64,000 nucleotides of DNA from Ypsolopha sequella (Eukaryota; Arthropoda; Insecta; Lepidoptera; Ypsolophidae), in assembly GCA_934047225.1 (NCBI GenBank), contig OW203997.1, positions 2,900,417 to 2,964,416 on the forward strand. The letters are read 5' to 3'. The translations under genes and the position numbers were made by a program. Of the stretch, positions 22,201-32,869 are shown piece by piece. The first letter of the stretch is position 1. Each line of letters starts with the position of its first letter. The notes beneath the pieces are model-generated. The model saw nothing but the letters and a program-made list of their open reading frames with translations. It did no database searches and was not told the DNA's origin.

Positions 22201-22859
22201 TCGTCAATTTCTTCAGGGACCTTGTTTTTTTTTTAATTTATTTATTATTATATTTATTTGCATCATTGTACTTTTACATTGTTTATTATGTTACTTAATT
22301 TTTTATTGAATATTATATTACGTCTTTAATATCTTTATCTTTAATTTTGTCTTGAATAAAATTGGTACTGTTATTATTATTAATCAATGAAATTTTTATT
22401 TTATTTTTATTTATTAGCGTAAATAAAAATATATATTTGTTTTCTTTTCTGGGGCACTGCCCGCTGCTTTACGTCTTGTTAGTTTGTGCCACTGCTTTCA
22501 TGACGTCGATGCAGTATTCGGCAAATTTCGGTCCTGAACTCTTACCCGCCAGGAGGGAGCTCCAGTTTGAGGTTTCAATGTTCATGTCGAACTCAAGTTC
22601 GAGCTATTACCTATTGCCATGGACGTTGTATTTATTTGTCTATGCTATTGCTATTATAATTTAATATAAGTACCGAACTACGCAATCACTGATGAACCCT
22701 ATGGGTTTTTGTTGATTGTGCATTTTTGTAACTAGATTAAGATTTTTGAAAATACAGAAAATTATAAAAAAAAAAAAAAAAACGGGATTGATATTTTATT
22801 GCGGGATTGCATTCCCTGAACGAGTATTATCGGTAGATTTCGGCTTCTGCAACATCATC
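22201..22859. other. Unassigned AT-rich spacer
   Basis: Very AT-rich with an A run near 22767-22783. One 100-codon frame (22362-22664) is hydrophobic by composition only. No gene claimed. Confidence 0.35.
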
Positions 22860-23273
22860 TTAAGGCGATACGGAAAAAAATCGACACTTTAAGGACTTGC
22901 ATATTATCTACTTCAGTAAATAATGTATTATTTTGATAAAATAGTATATTATTTTTGAAATCTTTTTCTAGGGAAACGCAATTGGAGAAATTCGGCTCGA
23001 TAGAAATATTTATTGAAATGAGGTCCATTTCGACACCAATTCTCCTGGTTTGACAACTTAGAATGACATATAGAGTGCAACTATATTTTATTAGGTGGGT
23101 TTTAACAGTATCTAGGACCTGGTTAAACGAAATTTTGATAGCAAATTTAGTACATTTTATATTAATAAAATACCGACTTTTTGCTACTTTTTCACGAATC
23201 CGTCCCTCTCGCACTGAGGATTTTTTCGCATATGGAGTAACAGGTACGCTAAAACTTTTACATATCGCCTTAA
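22860..23273 (-). mobile_element. TTAAGGCG-type MITE, family B, uninterrupted copy
   Basis: TTAAGGCGATACGG at the left, CATATCGCCTTAA at the right. It contains the unbroken junction CTAGGACCTGGTTAAACG that is split in two other copies. The minus frame across it reads 'VREGRIREKVAKSRYFINIK', similar to the same frame in family A. Confidence 0.9.
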
Positions 23274-23546
23274 CAGCCAGATATTTCCTCAAACGGCCAA
23301 TATCTTCTGGTTGTAAATAAAGCACCGAAGATAATACGAGTATTATGCTCACACTTCACATCGCCCTCGTACCCAGCCACTTATGAAGTCAGTTACCCAT
23401 ATTGTTATCAAGCTCGTGTGAAACCGGCACCTGCACTCTGTCAATGACAAAACCGTTCATTAATGTAGAACTGCCTTAATCGATGAAATTGCTTGTTTAC
23501 AGCCGTGTGAGTGCGACACGGTCTTAATTGTGTTACAGTGTTGTAC
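23274..23546. other. Unassigned spacer
   Basis: No feature seen. Confidence 0.35.
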
Positions 23547-23918
23547 AATAGTAGTTTATGCTACAAGGGCGAAAATGAATAAATACGCTTGTGTTTTAAA
23601 CGTAACCGAGTAATTTATTGCTTTTACGCCCGTGTATCATACTACGTTTTTCAATGCATAGTGTGAGGAAATAAAACAAATATAATCTTGTGAACTTTAA
23701 ATTATAATTGGCTCAAAAGGACTGTATCCAGAGCCGTTAAACAGTGGGGGAAAAAAGGATAACATTTTTGGTGCATAGGAAAGGTTGCAGGTTAGCCAAC
23801 CATTTTAACTAAATAAAAAAAAAAAAATAATAATAGAGCCCTAGGGCAAAATAATCGACTTTCTGTTCGGTTTTGATGCATAAAAAGTGGGCCTTTACGA
23901 GCACTTGCATTGAAAAAA
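23547..23918 (+). mobile_element. Family E repeat
   Basis: Third copy; same ends as 13196-13569. Confidence 0.75.
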
Positions 23919-24027
23919 TAGTTATATGTTTTAGGAAAAGTGGGCAATATTCAGACTGACCTCAAAGACACTCAACTATGAAAGTACAGAAGAATTATTG
24001 CAGCATATGACCTAAAAATACACATCT

Positions 24028-24110
24028 TGTCACGCACACTCACACACAAATACACACATACACACCCTCTCTCACACATTCACACACAAACACACCCTCT
24101 CTAGATATTA
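24028..24110. repeat. CA/CACACT-rich low-complexity run
   Basis: Interrupted ACACAC and CTCTCT stretches with CACACCCTCTCT present twice. Confidence 0.85.
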
Positions 24111-24696
24111 TATAATTTACTTTTTTCTTTTGGCCTCAACCCTGTATTATGATAAGATTTAAGTTATGAAATAAAAACATTTTTGATTTTTTTGATTTTG
24201 ATTTTTGACCTAGACTAGGTAGACTTACCTATATTTAGTATTATTTTTGACTTGTCAAACCAAAAAAAATTTTCTATTATTATTATTAAAAAAGACTTAC
24301 ATGATCTGTATAGGCCATAATACTGGGCCAAGTAAAAAATCAATATTAGATGTATACTGGGCTAAGTAAAAAATAATAAAAAATCTATGTCAATGTATAG
24401 TGAATCAAATAAAATCAGTGTCAAATGTGTACTGGATAAAGTAGCAATTAATGTGCGATATACTGGGCCAAGTAAAAAGCCAGATATGGTCAGACACATA
24501 GTACATATAAAAGCTAAGTTATCAAGTATAAATTTAAAATACCGCCGACACCATTGGCGGATACATGGCCCACATGTCCTCCCCCCAAATACCCAGGAAT
24601 TCCATACATTTGACTCGAATTTCGATCCGATTTAGGTGCATTTTTACACAGAGGTTTTTAAGGTAGTAGGTATTTTTGCCAAATGTACCTCAAGGT
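24111..24696. other. Unassigned spacer with ACTGGGCCAAGTAAAAA repeats
   Basis: ACTGGGCCAAGTAAAAA or a variant occurs at about 24322, 24357, 24431 and 24464, irregularly spaced. Its 82-codon frame shows no domain. Confidence 0.45.
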
Positions 24697-25119
24697 TTAA
24701 GAGGCTATGCGAATTTTATTTTTGTCACTGTCACTCCAAGCTAAAACAGACGCAGTGCGAGAGGGGCGGATTCAGGGCGAAAGCGAAAAATGTTAGTTTT
24801 ATAATTTTTATAAAAAAACTAAAATAGCTAGCAAAATTTCAAATATCAAATAGCTAGATATTGTTAAAACACACCTAATAAAATATGTATGAGTTCTGTA
24901 TATGGTTCCTATTCGTCAAACGAGGAAAAAAAGTGTGTTTGAAGACCTCATTTCAACAATTATTTTTATCGAGGAAAGTTATTCAAACATGTTTTCCAAT
25001 TTCAAAGCCCTAGATTATGTAGTCAAAATGCATATACCATAAATTTATTAAAATTTTCCGTGTATTTCATGAAATACACAGAAAAGAAACACCCGTATTT
25101 TTTTCGCATATCGCCTTAA
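24697..25119 (+). mobile_element. TTAAGGCG-type MITE, family A, full copy
   Basis: TTAAGAGGCTATGCGAATTT at the left and CGCATATCGCCTTAA at the right. Confidence 0.85.
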
Positions 25120-25149
25120 GGTGCCTAAAAGCTTACTTTTTACTTTGTG

Positions 25150-25495
25150 ATAAATTTTGTCGGAATTACTTCTTGATAGCCAAGGACACATTTCTAAACA
25201 GCCTTTTCTCAAATGACGTCACACGAAGACACATGGAAGTTGCAACTTTTTGGTAAAAATATTCATCATCATCTGGTTTTTTTAGATCACAAGTTCTTAA
25301 AAAGGTGTTTTAGTTTATTTTTAAGGATATTTTTAGTTTAGTTTAGATGTATTTATTTTAGTCCTTTTTATTTTAATTTTATTGTAATTTAAGTTAATTG
25401 TTGCAATAAAGATCCTTAAAAATTGCAATAAAGGTTTCAAATTTCGAAAAAAAAAAACGGCTTATTAAACCAAAATCCCGAAATGGCATAATTTA
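25150..25495 (+). mobile_element. Family F repeat, interrupted
   Basis: 25150-25285 and 25440-25495 match 16441-16630. The middle is an insert of about 150 bases ending GCAATAAAGGTTTCAAATTT, probably a retroelement tail. Confidence 0.55.
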
Positions 25496-25519
25496 ATCTT
25501 AGCGAATTATAATAATACG

Positions 25520-25761
25520 TGCAGCGACATCTAGTGTTTGGGTATATGGTTAAAATCAAATCCTGGATCCGCCCTTGGCCGACAGATTTGAATCAAGCTA
25601 TAGTTTATTCCCTGGGGATGGGCAGCACTAGGGTAGAGGATGGGCAGTTCCCTAGGGACAAATTCTTTCACTAATAACAAGCTACATTGTCCCTGTTCTC
25701 TGGGGACGGGCAGTTCCCTAAAACTAAACGAACGCGGCCGAAGCCGCAGGCAAAAGCTAGT
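25520..25761 (+). mobile_element. Helitron-like fragment (CTAG end)
   Basis: Repeated GGGCAGTTCCCT segments, then ACGCGGCCGAAGCCGC and GGCAAAAGCTAG followed by T. A GC hairpin a few bases before CTAG|T is the 3' end style of lepidopteran Helitron-like elements (Lep1 type, from memory). Related sequence lies at 38342-38565. Confidence 0.55.
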
Positions 25762-26204
25762 AACTAAAAACACTCGAATCAAGTCACCTTTCAAACAAAA
25801 ACTAAACTTACTTAACTAAATCAAAATCGGTTCATCAGTTTGGGTGCTACGTTGTCACAGATAAATAAATACACAGTCACAGATACACACGTCAATCTTA
25901 TAACACTCATCTTGTTGCTTTAGGGGTTGAAACATCCATGTCTGATATCTGATATGAGCGCATTTGTCTTTGCATTTGATCAGATGGAAGAAATTAACAT
26001 TTGAATACGGTACCTGTGATTAAGGAACGACGAAGGAAAAATCGATGAAGGAAAAAGCCATTTGAACTGGCCTCATTCTAATGTCACAGTCAGGGATTTG
26101 CTTTTGTATGCAGAGCCGAGTTGAACCACCCGTGAAGTTTGTTCAGGAAGCCGTCATGATAAACTCTGTGCAGGTTCCGTTAATGCGGATTTAATCTGCT
26201 TGTA
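25762..26204. other. Unassigned spacer
   Basis: 25815-25930 (AAATCGGTTCATCAGTTTGG then CACAGATAAATAAAT) looks like another piece of a Helitron-type lepidopteran repeat. The rest shows nothing. Confidence 0.4.
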
Positions 26205-26836
26205 ATAAGGCGCTACGGACCAAAACTCGACAGTATTAAAACTTGCATATCTACTTCAGTAAAGAAGGTATTATTTTGATAAAATAGTAGGGATACAGTA
26301 ACAGAAACGTATAGAGAAATTCGGCTCGATAGAAATATTTATTGAAATGAGGTCGTTTTTGACACCATTTCTCCTGGTTTGACAATTTAGAATGACATAT
26401 GGACTGCAATTATATTTTATTAGATGGGCTTTAACAGTATCTAAGACCAGAGGGCCTATTATGTATCTTTAGTTGCCATCTGGACTGGGTGTCTATCATT
26501 AAAAATATAGATATACTATCGAATTCCGATTGTCTAAGGATATGTTAGCACTTGAAGTGACGACACAGTTCGTAAATAGTTCAATACCCACTAAAGGCAA
26601 TTTTGGAAGTTCAGTTTTTAGCTATATTTTTGATGATAGGCACCTAGTACAGTTGGCAACTAAAGATACAGAATAGAGGGTCTGGTTAAACGAAATTTTG
26701 ATAGCAACTTGAGTACATCTTATATTAATAAAAAACCGACATTTTGCTACTTTTCCTCGAATCCGTCCCTCTTGCACTGAGAGTTTTTTCGCATATGGCG
26801 TAACATGGACGCTAAAACATTTACATATCGCCTTAA
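26205..26836 (-). mobile_element. TTAAGGCG-type MITE, family B, with nested MITE
   Basis: Left end ATAAGGCGCTACGG, right end CATATCGCCTTAA. Interrupted at 26449-26681 at the same GACC/TGG junction as the copy at 10309-10855. Confidence 0.8.
26449..26681. mobile_element. Palindromic MITE, family H
   Basis: AGAGGGCCTATTATGTATCT on the left is mirrored by AGATACAGAATAGAGGGTC on the right. Both continue as TTTAGTTGCCA inwards. No coding. Confidence 0.8.
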
Positions 26837-26909
26837 CCCGAAAAATGTATTCTCATCATTATCAAATATTTTCAGTTGTTTCCCCGATGTTCTACTGTAA
26901 TTTTGTACC

Positions 26910-27328
26910 TCAAGGCGATATGTAAAAGTTTTAGCGTCACTGTTACTCCATATGCGAAAAAACCCTCAGTGCGAGAGGGACGGATTCGTGGAAAAGTAGC
27001 AAAAAGTTGGTTTTTTATTAATATAAAATGTACTAAAAATGCTATCAAAATTTCGTTTAACCAGGTCCTAGATACTGTTAAAACCCATCTAATAAAATAT
27101 AATTGCAGTCCATATGTCATTCTAAATTGTCAAACAAGAAAAATTGATGTCGACAAAGACCTCATTTCAATAATTATATTTCTTTCGAGCCGAATTTCTC
27201 CAATCGCGTTTCTGTTTAACAGAGCCCTAGAAAAAGATTCCAAAAATAATATACTATTTTATCAAAATAATACATTATTTACTGAAGTATATGCGAGTTC
27301 TAAAAGTTTTTTTTCCGTAGCGCCTTAA
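26910..27328 (+). mobile_element. TTAAGGCG-type MITE, family B
   Basis: Reverse of the 22860 copy. The left target has decayed to TCAA; the right end is CGTAGCGCCTTAA. The plus frame reads 'VREGRIRGKVAKSWFFINIK', the same frame as in other copies. Confidence 0.85.
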
Positions 27329-27429
27329 TACCGCCTACAGCTGAAACCGCTCGGCTGTAATAAAAGATGTAAACGAATTAATAAACCATAAAAAAACATA
27401 ACTTAACTCTAATCCACTTCGACCTTGAA

Positions 27430-27660
27430 AGTCCATGATTTCAAAAGGAGTTCGTAAAATTATCGCGATCATGAGAAAGCTGACCAAATTGGGACATACT
27501 GAAGAAGGGCAAAATTTAAATTTAGAATGGAATAGAGTTTGTTCATAGATTAATGGATGTGGAAGAAGCGAAAGAGGTGTGTCCGATCGTAGCAGATGGA
27601 AATCTGTAGTCTCTGCCGGTAGAGGGATATCTCTGGTGGTATAAGTGTAAATTGTATATG
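27430..27660 (-). mobile_element. Family J repeat
   Basis: Inverted relative to 8041-8245: ACTGAAGAAGGGCAAAA, GATGTGGAAGAAGCGAAAG and TAGTCTCTGCC. Confidence 0.55.
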
Positions 27661-27819
27661 TGTAAATTGTATTATGTATGTAAGAAAGAAGCGGAGATAA
27701 TATCCTACATTTTCTTGCATAGTATGACAGACGGGGTGTTTAGTTTATAAGTCCCTGAAATATCTTATCACTTGGATAAGAGATAACGGCGGTGACTGAA
27801 TTATTTACTGTAAATGATG

Positions 27820-27940
27820 TCATCCGCACACATATTCACATCTATCTCCCAGAACTTCATCCTCACACACATTCACATCTATCTCCCAGAACTTCATCCT
27901 CACACATACTCACATCTGTCTCCCAGTGCTTCATCCTCAC
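27820..27940 (+). repeat. Short tandem repeat, about 3 units of 43 bp
   Basis: CACATCTATCTCCCAGAACT plus TCATCCTCACACA repeats at about 27838, 27876 and 27918 (the last with CTGTCTCCCAGTGCT). The CTCCCAG core suggests an amplified piece of the family J end. Confidence 0.75.
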
Positions 27941-28631
27941 TTTGACACGGTTTTTTATTTCCACCAACCAGCACCATCCAGAAAGCGTTGTGGATGCTGT
28001 TCTATTTCTCTCAACTATGGCCTCCAAAACTCACCCATCCCTTATAATGTTGAGACGAGAAATCGTCGATAGAGATTAGATGACTGAATGTTTGATTGTT
28101 CAGAAAATGAAACATCAATATTTAGAACTATCTCACCTCTCCCACCTTACCCAGGTTGAGCGGGAATCTCCTAAAAGGATCTACCCAGGAGGATGTCCAA
28201 AATTTTATAGATACAACACACAAATGACGAAATCCCTAAATACACAAATTTAAAAAGTTTAGATGAGCCCTGGCGCCTTAAATCTATTGCATTGTTTTTG
28301 AATGTGTTTTGAATGTGAAATGCCACACTTTTGGCTTTGTTCGTATTTCTTGAAATGTTAGTGCACTTTAAGAATGCACACGACGACGGCATATTGAGAC
28401 CCTTTTCTCGTAAAAAATTATTAAGGCGTCCAACTATCACTGTGTTCAGATGAGCACTGATTCCAAACGTGTGAGCGTCACCCATTTAAAGGTGGAAACA
28501 TTTTGGTGCTGTCATACTACGGTAAGGGCTTATCTATACTTTTGAAATCTTTGTAAATACAGCGCTAAAATGACATTTCCGAAATATTTTGTGAAAATTG
28601 ATTTGCTTTTGGAACGAAGTTCGATAATGAG
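27941..28631. other. Unassigned spacer
   Basis: CGCCTTAA at about 28273 and TTAAGGCG at about 28425 face outwards and do not bound an element I can recognise. No gene. Confidence 0.35.
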
Positions 28632-28774
28632 CCGTATTTTTGAATCGTTCGTATTCAATTCACGTGCGAAAATATATACCTGTCTCATCTTGCAAATGAC
28701 AAGTTCTGATATGCTACGTGAGATGGGTATATACTTTCGCGCGTGCGTTGAAAGCGAACGATTCAAAAATACCG
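28632..28774. mobile_element. Palindromic MITE with GTATTTTTGAATC ends
   Basis: CCGTATTTTTGAATCGTTCG on the left and CGAACGATTCAAAAATACCG on the right. Arms continue inwards (GTATATAC). It abuts the related 28779-29225 element. Confidence 0.8.
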
Positions 28775-28778
28775 CGAG

Positions 28779-29225
28779 CTGTATTTTGGAATCACTCGCC
28801 GTGAATCGTATATTCACGAAATGCACGAAAAAAAATCACGTGCGAAATTCAATTCGATTGGTCACCATTTTACGTATTTTTGAATCAATAAAAATCGATG
28901 TAAACGGTTTTCGTTTCACGCAGAAAAAATTAAAACCGGAAAGCATTATTTCGTTGATTTTAAAAACCGGTAATGAATGTAGGTGAACGGAACGTAAATT
29001 AAAAAGTTATAATGGCATGTCAGTCTCATCGATGCATCGACATCAACATTTTCTTCTTGTCATTCTTGCATAGTTTCTACTAGTAGAAATCGGAAAACGA
29101 GTGGGTCAGACCGCTCGTTGCAGAATTCACGGAGAGAATTTTCAAAAATACTGATTTCAAGTTTTCGTATGCGAATCATGCGGATTCATATGTGAATTGA
29201 AATTCGAATGATTCAAAAATACAGC
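28779..29225. mobile_element. Family K MITE (CTGTATTTTTGAATC ends)
   Basis: Ends CTGTATTTTGGAATCACTCG and CGAATGATTCAAAAATACAG are inverted with two mismatches. A second copy with the same interior lies at 57717-58152. An open frame across it starts in the neighbouring palindrome and is not a gene. Confidence 0.8.
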
Positions 29226-29237
29226 TCCAGTTGTCTT

Positions 29238-29345
29238 GCCGAAATATTCCGCTAAACACTCTTACCATATTCAATGCAGACTCAAGCACCGCCCACACTC
29301 CCACATAAAACATGCACAAGCAACCCGTACGAGTATAAATATGAA
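29238..29345. mobile_element. Fragment of the repeat at 1256-1485
   Basis: ATATTCCGCTAAACACTCTT and CCCACATAAAACATGCAC match the first part of that element. Confidence 0.6.
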
Positions 29346-29359
29346 GCGACAGTAAATAA

Positions 29360-29545
29360 CAACGTATGCTGATCAAATTGGCGAGATATTGAAGAAGGGC
29401 CATGTCAAAAGTACCTGGAATAGAAGAGTTTGTATGACTAGATTGATGGATGTGGAAGAGGCGTGTCAGGATCGTAGCAGTTAGAAATGTGTAGTCTCTG
29501 CCTACCCCTCTGGGAGACAGGCGTGAATATATGTATGTATGTAAT
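29360..29545 (-). mobile_element. Family J repeat
   Basis: Ends CCCTCTGGGAGACAGGCGTG, then ATATATGTATGTATGT, the natural 3' tail of this family read on the plus strand. Confidence 0.65.
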
Positions 29546-29593
29546 AAATAACAAGGAAGAGAACTTATCTAACTTATCGTGTACAAAAGTTAA

Positions 29594-30508
29594 GGGTCCG
29601 GCGCGGCGTAGGATTCATAGTTAATACAAACGGAATTTGTAAATTAACTGTAGGTACTTCAGTGGTGCCCATACTTTTTTCTATGAAGATCTACCTACCA
29701 AAAATATATGACTCTTCTACAAAAAGTTTTCTTTCCTCAATAAATATAAGTAAAATATTTTTATAAATAAAACTAAATTGTATCCAATATTTTATATTTT
29801 TTATTCATGCAAAAATAGCAAAATGTTAAAATCATCGTGATGTCGAAGCATGACACTGCTGGTCTTCTGCAAAATTTTCATTTGTGAGACGAGTACGATA
29901 TTTGGATTTGATTATTTTCTTTGAGAGAATGCAGACTCGCATAGGTATGTCGATGCGAAGGATTTTCGGCGATCGACCCAAAGGCCTCTGGTGATAGACC
30001 GGTCGTTCGCGATCGACCGTCTGGGCACCACTGGTGTACTTATTCCGATTGGATTACAGAATATTAAGGATCCCGAATGACTATTTTATATGAACGATTT
30101 AATGACGAAATATAAAGAATTTAAAATTCCCATAGAAAACTTATTTTTCTCATATTTAATGAAGCCCTTTCCTTAGCGTCTCTTTATAGTTTTCTAATTA
30201 TTTTGTTTTGTCTTAAATTACCTGTTACTAACATAGTAAACTAGCATCAAATCTGTTACTAACACAATATGGAGCTTGTCTCTGAAATAAAAGATTTTTA
30301 TTTATTTAATAAATTTAATAATAATTTATTATTATTATTAATGTTTAAATATATGTTCTTATAAAATATATACGTAGTTGGGAACCTAAATATTCTGTAA
30401 TCCAATCGGAATAAATACGTATACATACACACAACAGTAAGAATATGTATAATTTACGAATGATTTTGGTATTCCGTTTGTATGAACTATGCATCCATCG
30501 CCGGACTC
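29594..30508. mobile_element. TTAA-flanked element with long imperfect inverted repeats
   Basis: TTAA at 29590-29593 and 30509-30512. Ends GGGTCCGGCG and CGCCGGACTC, followed inwards by CATAGTT(A/C)ATACAAACGGAAT. An exact 26-bp inverted pair, TTATTCCGATTGGATTACAG (30040-30065) and its copy at 30389-30414, extends the arms. An hAT-like element interrupts the left arm. No transposase. Confidence 0.75.
29660..30033. mobile_element. hAT-like non-autonomous element, nested
   Basis: Ends CAGTGGTGCCCA and TGGGCACCACTG are perfect inverted copies. Flanking octamers AGGTACTT (29652-29659) and GTGTACTT (30034-30041) match at 6 of 8, fitting an old 8-bp hAT target duplication. Confidence 0.75.
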
Positions 30509-30512
30509 TTAA

Positions 30513-30785
30513 ACACGGAAGTTTACCGACTGTGTCAATCTCAATGGCGACACAGAGCCAACTTAGGAGAGTATGAGGGCAATTTGCACTGGATTATTCA
30601 ACACCGTCTGGGGTAAAGAGGTATTCTTTGAGAACCCGTTGAGCTTGCTTCCATTTTGTAGAAATTGGGTCGATCTACTCTTTAATGTACGGTAGATTCT
30701 TAACCGGCTTCGTTGAATAAGTCAAAAGCCTGGCTGTTGAATTATCGTTTTTAATTTGAATATGTCTGGTTTTAAGGGTCTGTAT
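30513..30785. other. Unassigned spacer
   Basis: No feature seen. Confidence 0.35.
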
Positions 30786-31330
30786 TAGGGTGGCCCGAAT
30801 TTTCAACTTTTTCGAATTTCCCACTTACCACCCGTTTTAAATGAATATTTTATTTTTTTAAATAAAATTCAGGTTGTGCTCACTCAGCTTTCAAAATTTT
30901 AATCCTCATGCACTGAGCGATTTTGTAAATTAATATAAAAAATTTAATTAATTGCCTTTGGAACGTAGATAATAAAAAAAAAATTGCATTTTAAACTCTC
31001 AGCCTGTTTTATTGTGAAACAAGAGCTCCAACTTTGGCAAAAGGAGAATTTATTCGCGTTATGTGTTGTTTTTAACTTGTACGGGTGAAGTGCAGATTTT
31101 ATATTGAAATGAAAGTGTTTTTCATTATCTTCGTTTCAAAAGCTAACTTTTTAGATTTAATTAAAATTTTCGTAATGATAAAAAAAATTGCTCAATGTAT
31201 GGAGATTAAAATATTACCCCATAAACATTGTTTCAAAAAAAATTTATATATTTTATTCGTTTACAGCTACAGAGAACACATTGAAGGCGTGGCGGCTAGA
31301 GGGTAAAATCGAAAAATTTGGGTCATCCTA
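30786..31330. mobile_element. DNA-element-like repeat with TAGGGTGGCCC ends
   Basis: The left end TAGGGTGGCCCGAATTTTC and the right end GAAAAATTTGGGTCATCCTA are imperfect inverted copies. No clear target duplication. No transposase. Confidence 0.6.
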
Positions 31331-32022
31331 GTCCCTTTTTGAGGGGTAATTAAGAACTGTTTAGGAGGGAATCGTTTTCTGTTTCTGTACAAGTCACAAT
31401 TTAACTGTTCCTTTAAATTTTGGACAATAACATCATTCTTATCACAAAGCTGCTCGCGTAGGATGATCTAGCCATTATTTAGTAAATTGTTTTTATACAG
31501 GACCTGTAATTTATATGACAAACAATTTAATGACATGGATTTATTTAATGTGTCACCATTTTCGCTTAAAAAACTATTACAATCGAAATTTGAAGATTGT
31601 TTGTAATATCTGTTGATTTTAATTTTATTTTGTTTTTATATTTAACTTCAACTGTCTTGTTTCTTAGAACTGTACTGCTTGTTTATTTTATATACATTTG
31701 TTTGTTTGGAAACTTTGCTGGTTTGTGTAATTTCGATGTGTATTGTTTTTATGTAATGTTAAACTGATTGTTGCCCAAATATAAATATAAATAAAATAAA
31801 AAAAATGTTAGAACACATATTAGATATGGTAGAAACATGAAAATTTTGCACCTAGGAATCGGTACGAAAGATAAAATCTGAAAATTGGAAAGAGAATGGA
31901 AAAGTTTCAGAGAAATTATGTGGTCTGTGGTCTCTGAATGTATCTGCATAATATTTGTTTCATTGTTTTTATTATGTCTAACTACTTTATTTAATGAAAA
32001 GCTTGTTTATAACACAATATAT
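31331..32022. other. Unassigned; possible LINE 3' region
   Basis: 31600-31810 is T-rich and ends AAATATAAATATAAATAAAA then an A run, resembling a retroelement 3' end on the plus strand. No coding is left. Confidence 0.4.
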
Positions 32023-32240
32023 ACAGGATGGAAAAAAATCAAGGGCCCTGGAGGGGAACTACCTCAAATCCTTTAGTTAGCTCATTTTACTGAAAGGAAA
32101 CATTCCTTTTTTTTTTAAAGAAACAAAATTGCATTCAAAGATCTTCTAAAATTCGCTGGTCTCACCCGGGAATCGAACCAACCAAAAAAAAAATAAACCC
32201 TCGCTTTTTTATTATACGAATGTAGGATTATTGTTCAGGA
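32023..32240. mobile_element. Repeat with tRNA-like B box
   Basis: TATACAGGATGG opens a piece with GAGGGGAACTACCTC. On the minus strand 32157-32177 gives GGTTCGATTCCCGGGTGA, a good pol III B box, but no A box or cloverleaf surrounds it. It is probably a SINE-like or composite repeat, not a tRNA gene. Confidence 0.5.
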
Positions 32241-32460
32241 TAAAATTTGTCTAATAAACATTTGGTCTCACACTTATCTGTTGTACGAGATACCCATGAA
32301 ATTGAATAGTTATTACAAGTTCTTTATTAACAATACCTAGTACTGTATATTTATTTGAATTTATGAGTATATTTTATACTTCCAAGTAGGTAGGTATGTA
32401 TAAAACCATAAAATGATGACCGCTACAATTTAAGGACTGACGATCCCGCTGGACTGTAAT
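32241..32460. other. Unassigned spacer
   Basis: AT-rich; nothing seen. Confidence 0.35.
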
Positions 32461-32575
32461 CTTGATTGACGTTGCGGGTGGCGGCTGGATGAGGATGACT
32501 GAGGACCGCCAAGAGTGGCGTAACATTGGGGAGGCCTATGTCCAGCAGTGGACGAATACGGGCTGATGGATGATT
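32461..32575 (+). mobile_element. RTE-type LINE ORF C-terminus and tail
   Basis: The plus frame reads 'RMTEDRQEWRNIGEAYVQQW' then TNTG and stop, followed by GGGCTGATGGATGATTGG. This is the C-terminus pattern of RTE LINEs and the key for reading the minus-strand RTE ends elsewhere in the window. Confidence 0.8.
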
Positions 32576-32861
32576 GGACTATTTAAGTACCTAAGGTTTC
32601 TAGATTTTTCTGAGATCGATGGTCTCGATTCTGAATTTGTTTTTTCGCTCTGGTCCTGGTCACAAAAGAATGACAAGTCTGACGTTCCTACTACAGCTTC
32701 ATTAGAATCAAAATTCATCCAGAATACAAGCGTCAACCATTTCCTCTCATTAAGTGTTTTAAAAGGGTCCTTGACAACCACCAGCGAGGCCGCTTGCTGG
32801 GTGAGCCCCGCGTAGAGCGAAGTCCAGAGCGTCAACATAACGAGCCTGATACTGGGCCAGG
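32576..32861 (-). other. GC-richer block with open minus frame, unassigned
   Basis: From 32838 the minus frame runs about 100 codons and starts MLTLWTSLYAGLTQQAASLV. The first part is GC-rich and could be a decayed coding piece of a retroelement or an exon. I cannot name a domain. Confidence 0.3.
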
Positions 32862-32869
32862 GTTAGTAT

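Noticed and set aside
22362..22664. Small hydrophobic membrane protein
   Set aside because: Hydrophobicity follows from T-rich DNA; no conserved motif or splice structure.
22855..23352. 165-codon minus frame (and the 150-codon plus frame at 26876-27328) as genes
   Set aside because: Both are family B MITE copies plus flanking DNA. The shared frame is noted as a finding but not called as a gene.
28570..28986. 138-codon open frame as a gene
   Set aside because: It runs through a palindromic MITE and into family K; the opposite strand is open for the same reason.
32157..32177. tRNA gene
   Set aside because: Only a B box is present; no A box, acceptor stem or anticodon arm can be drawn.
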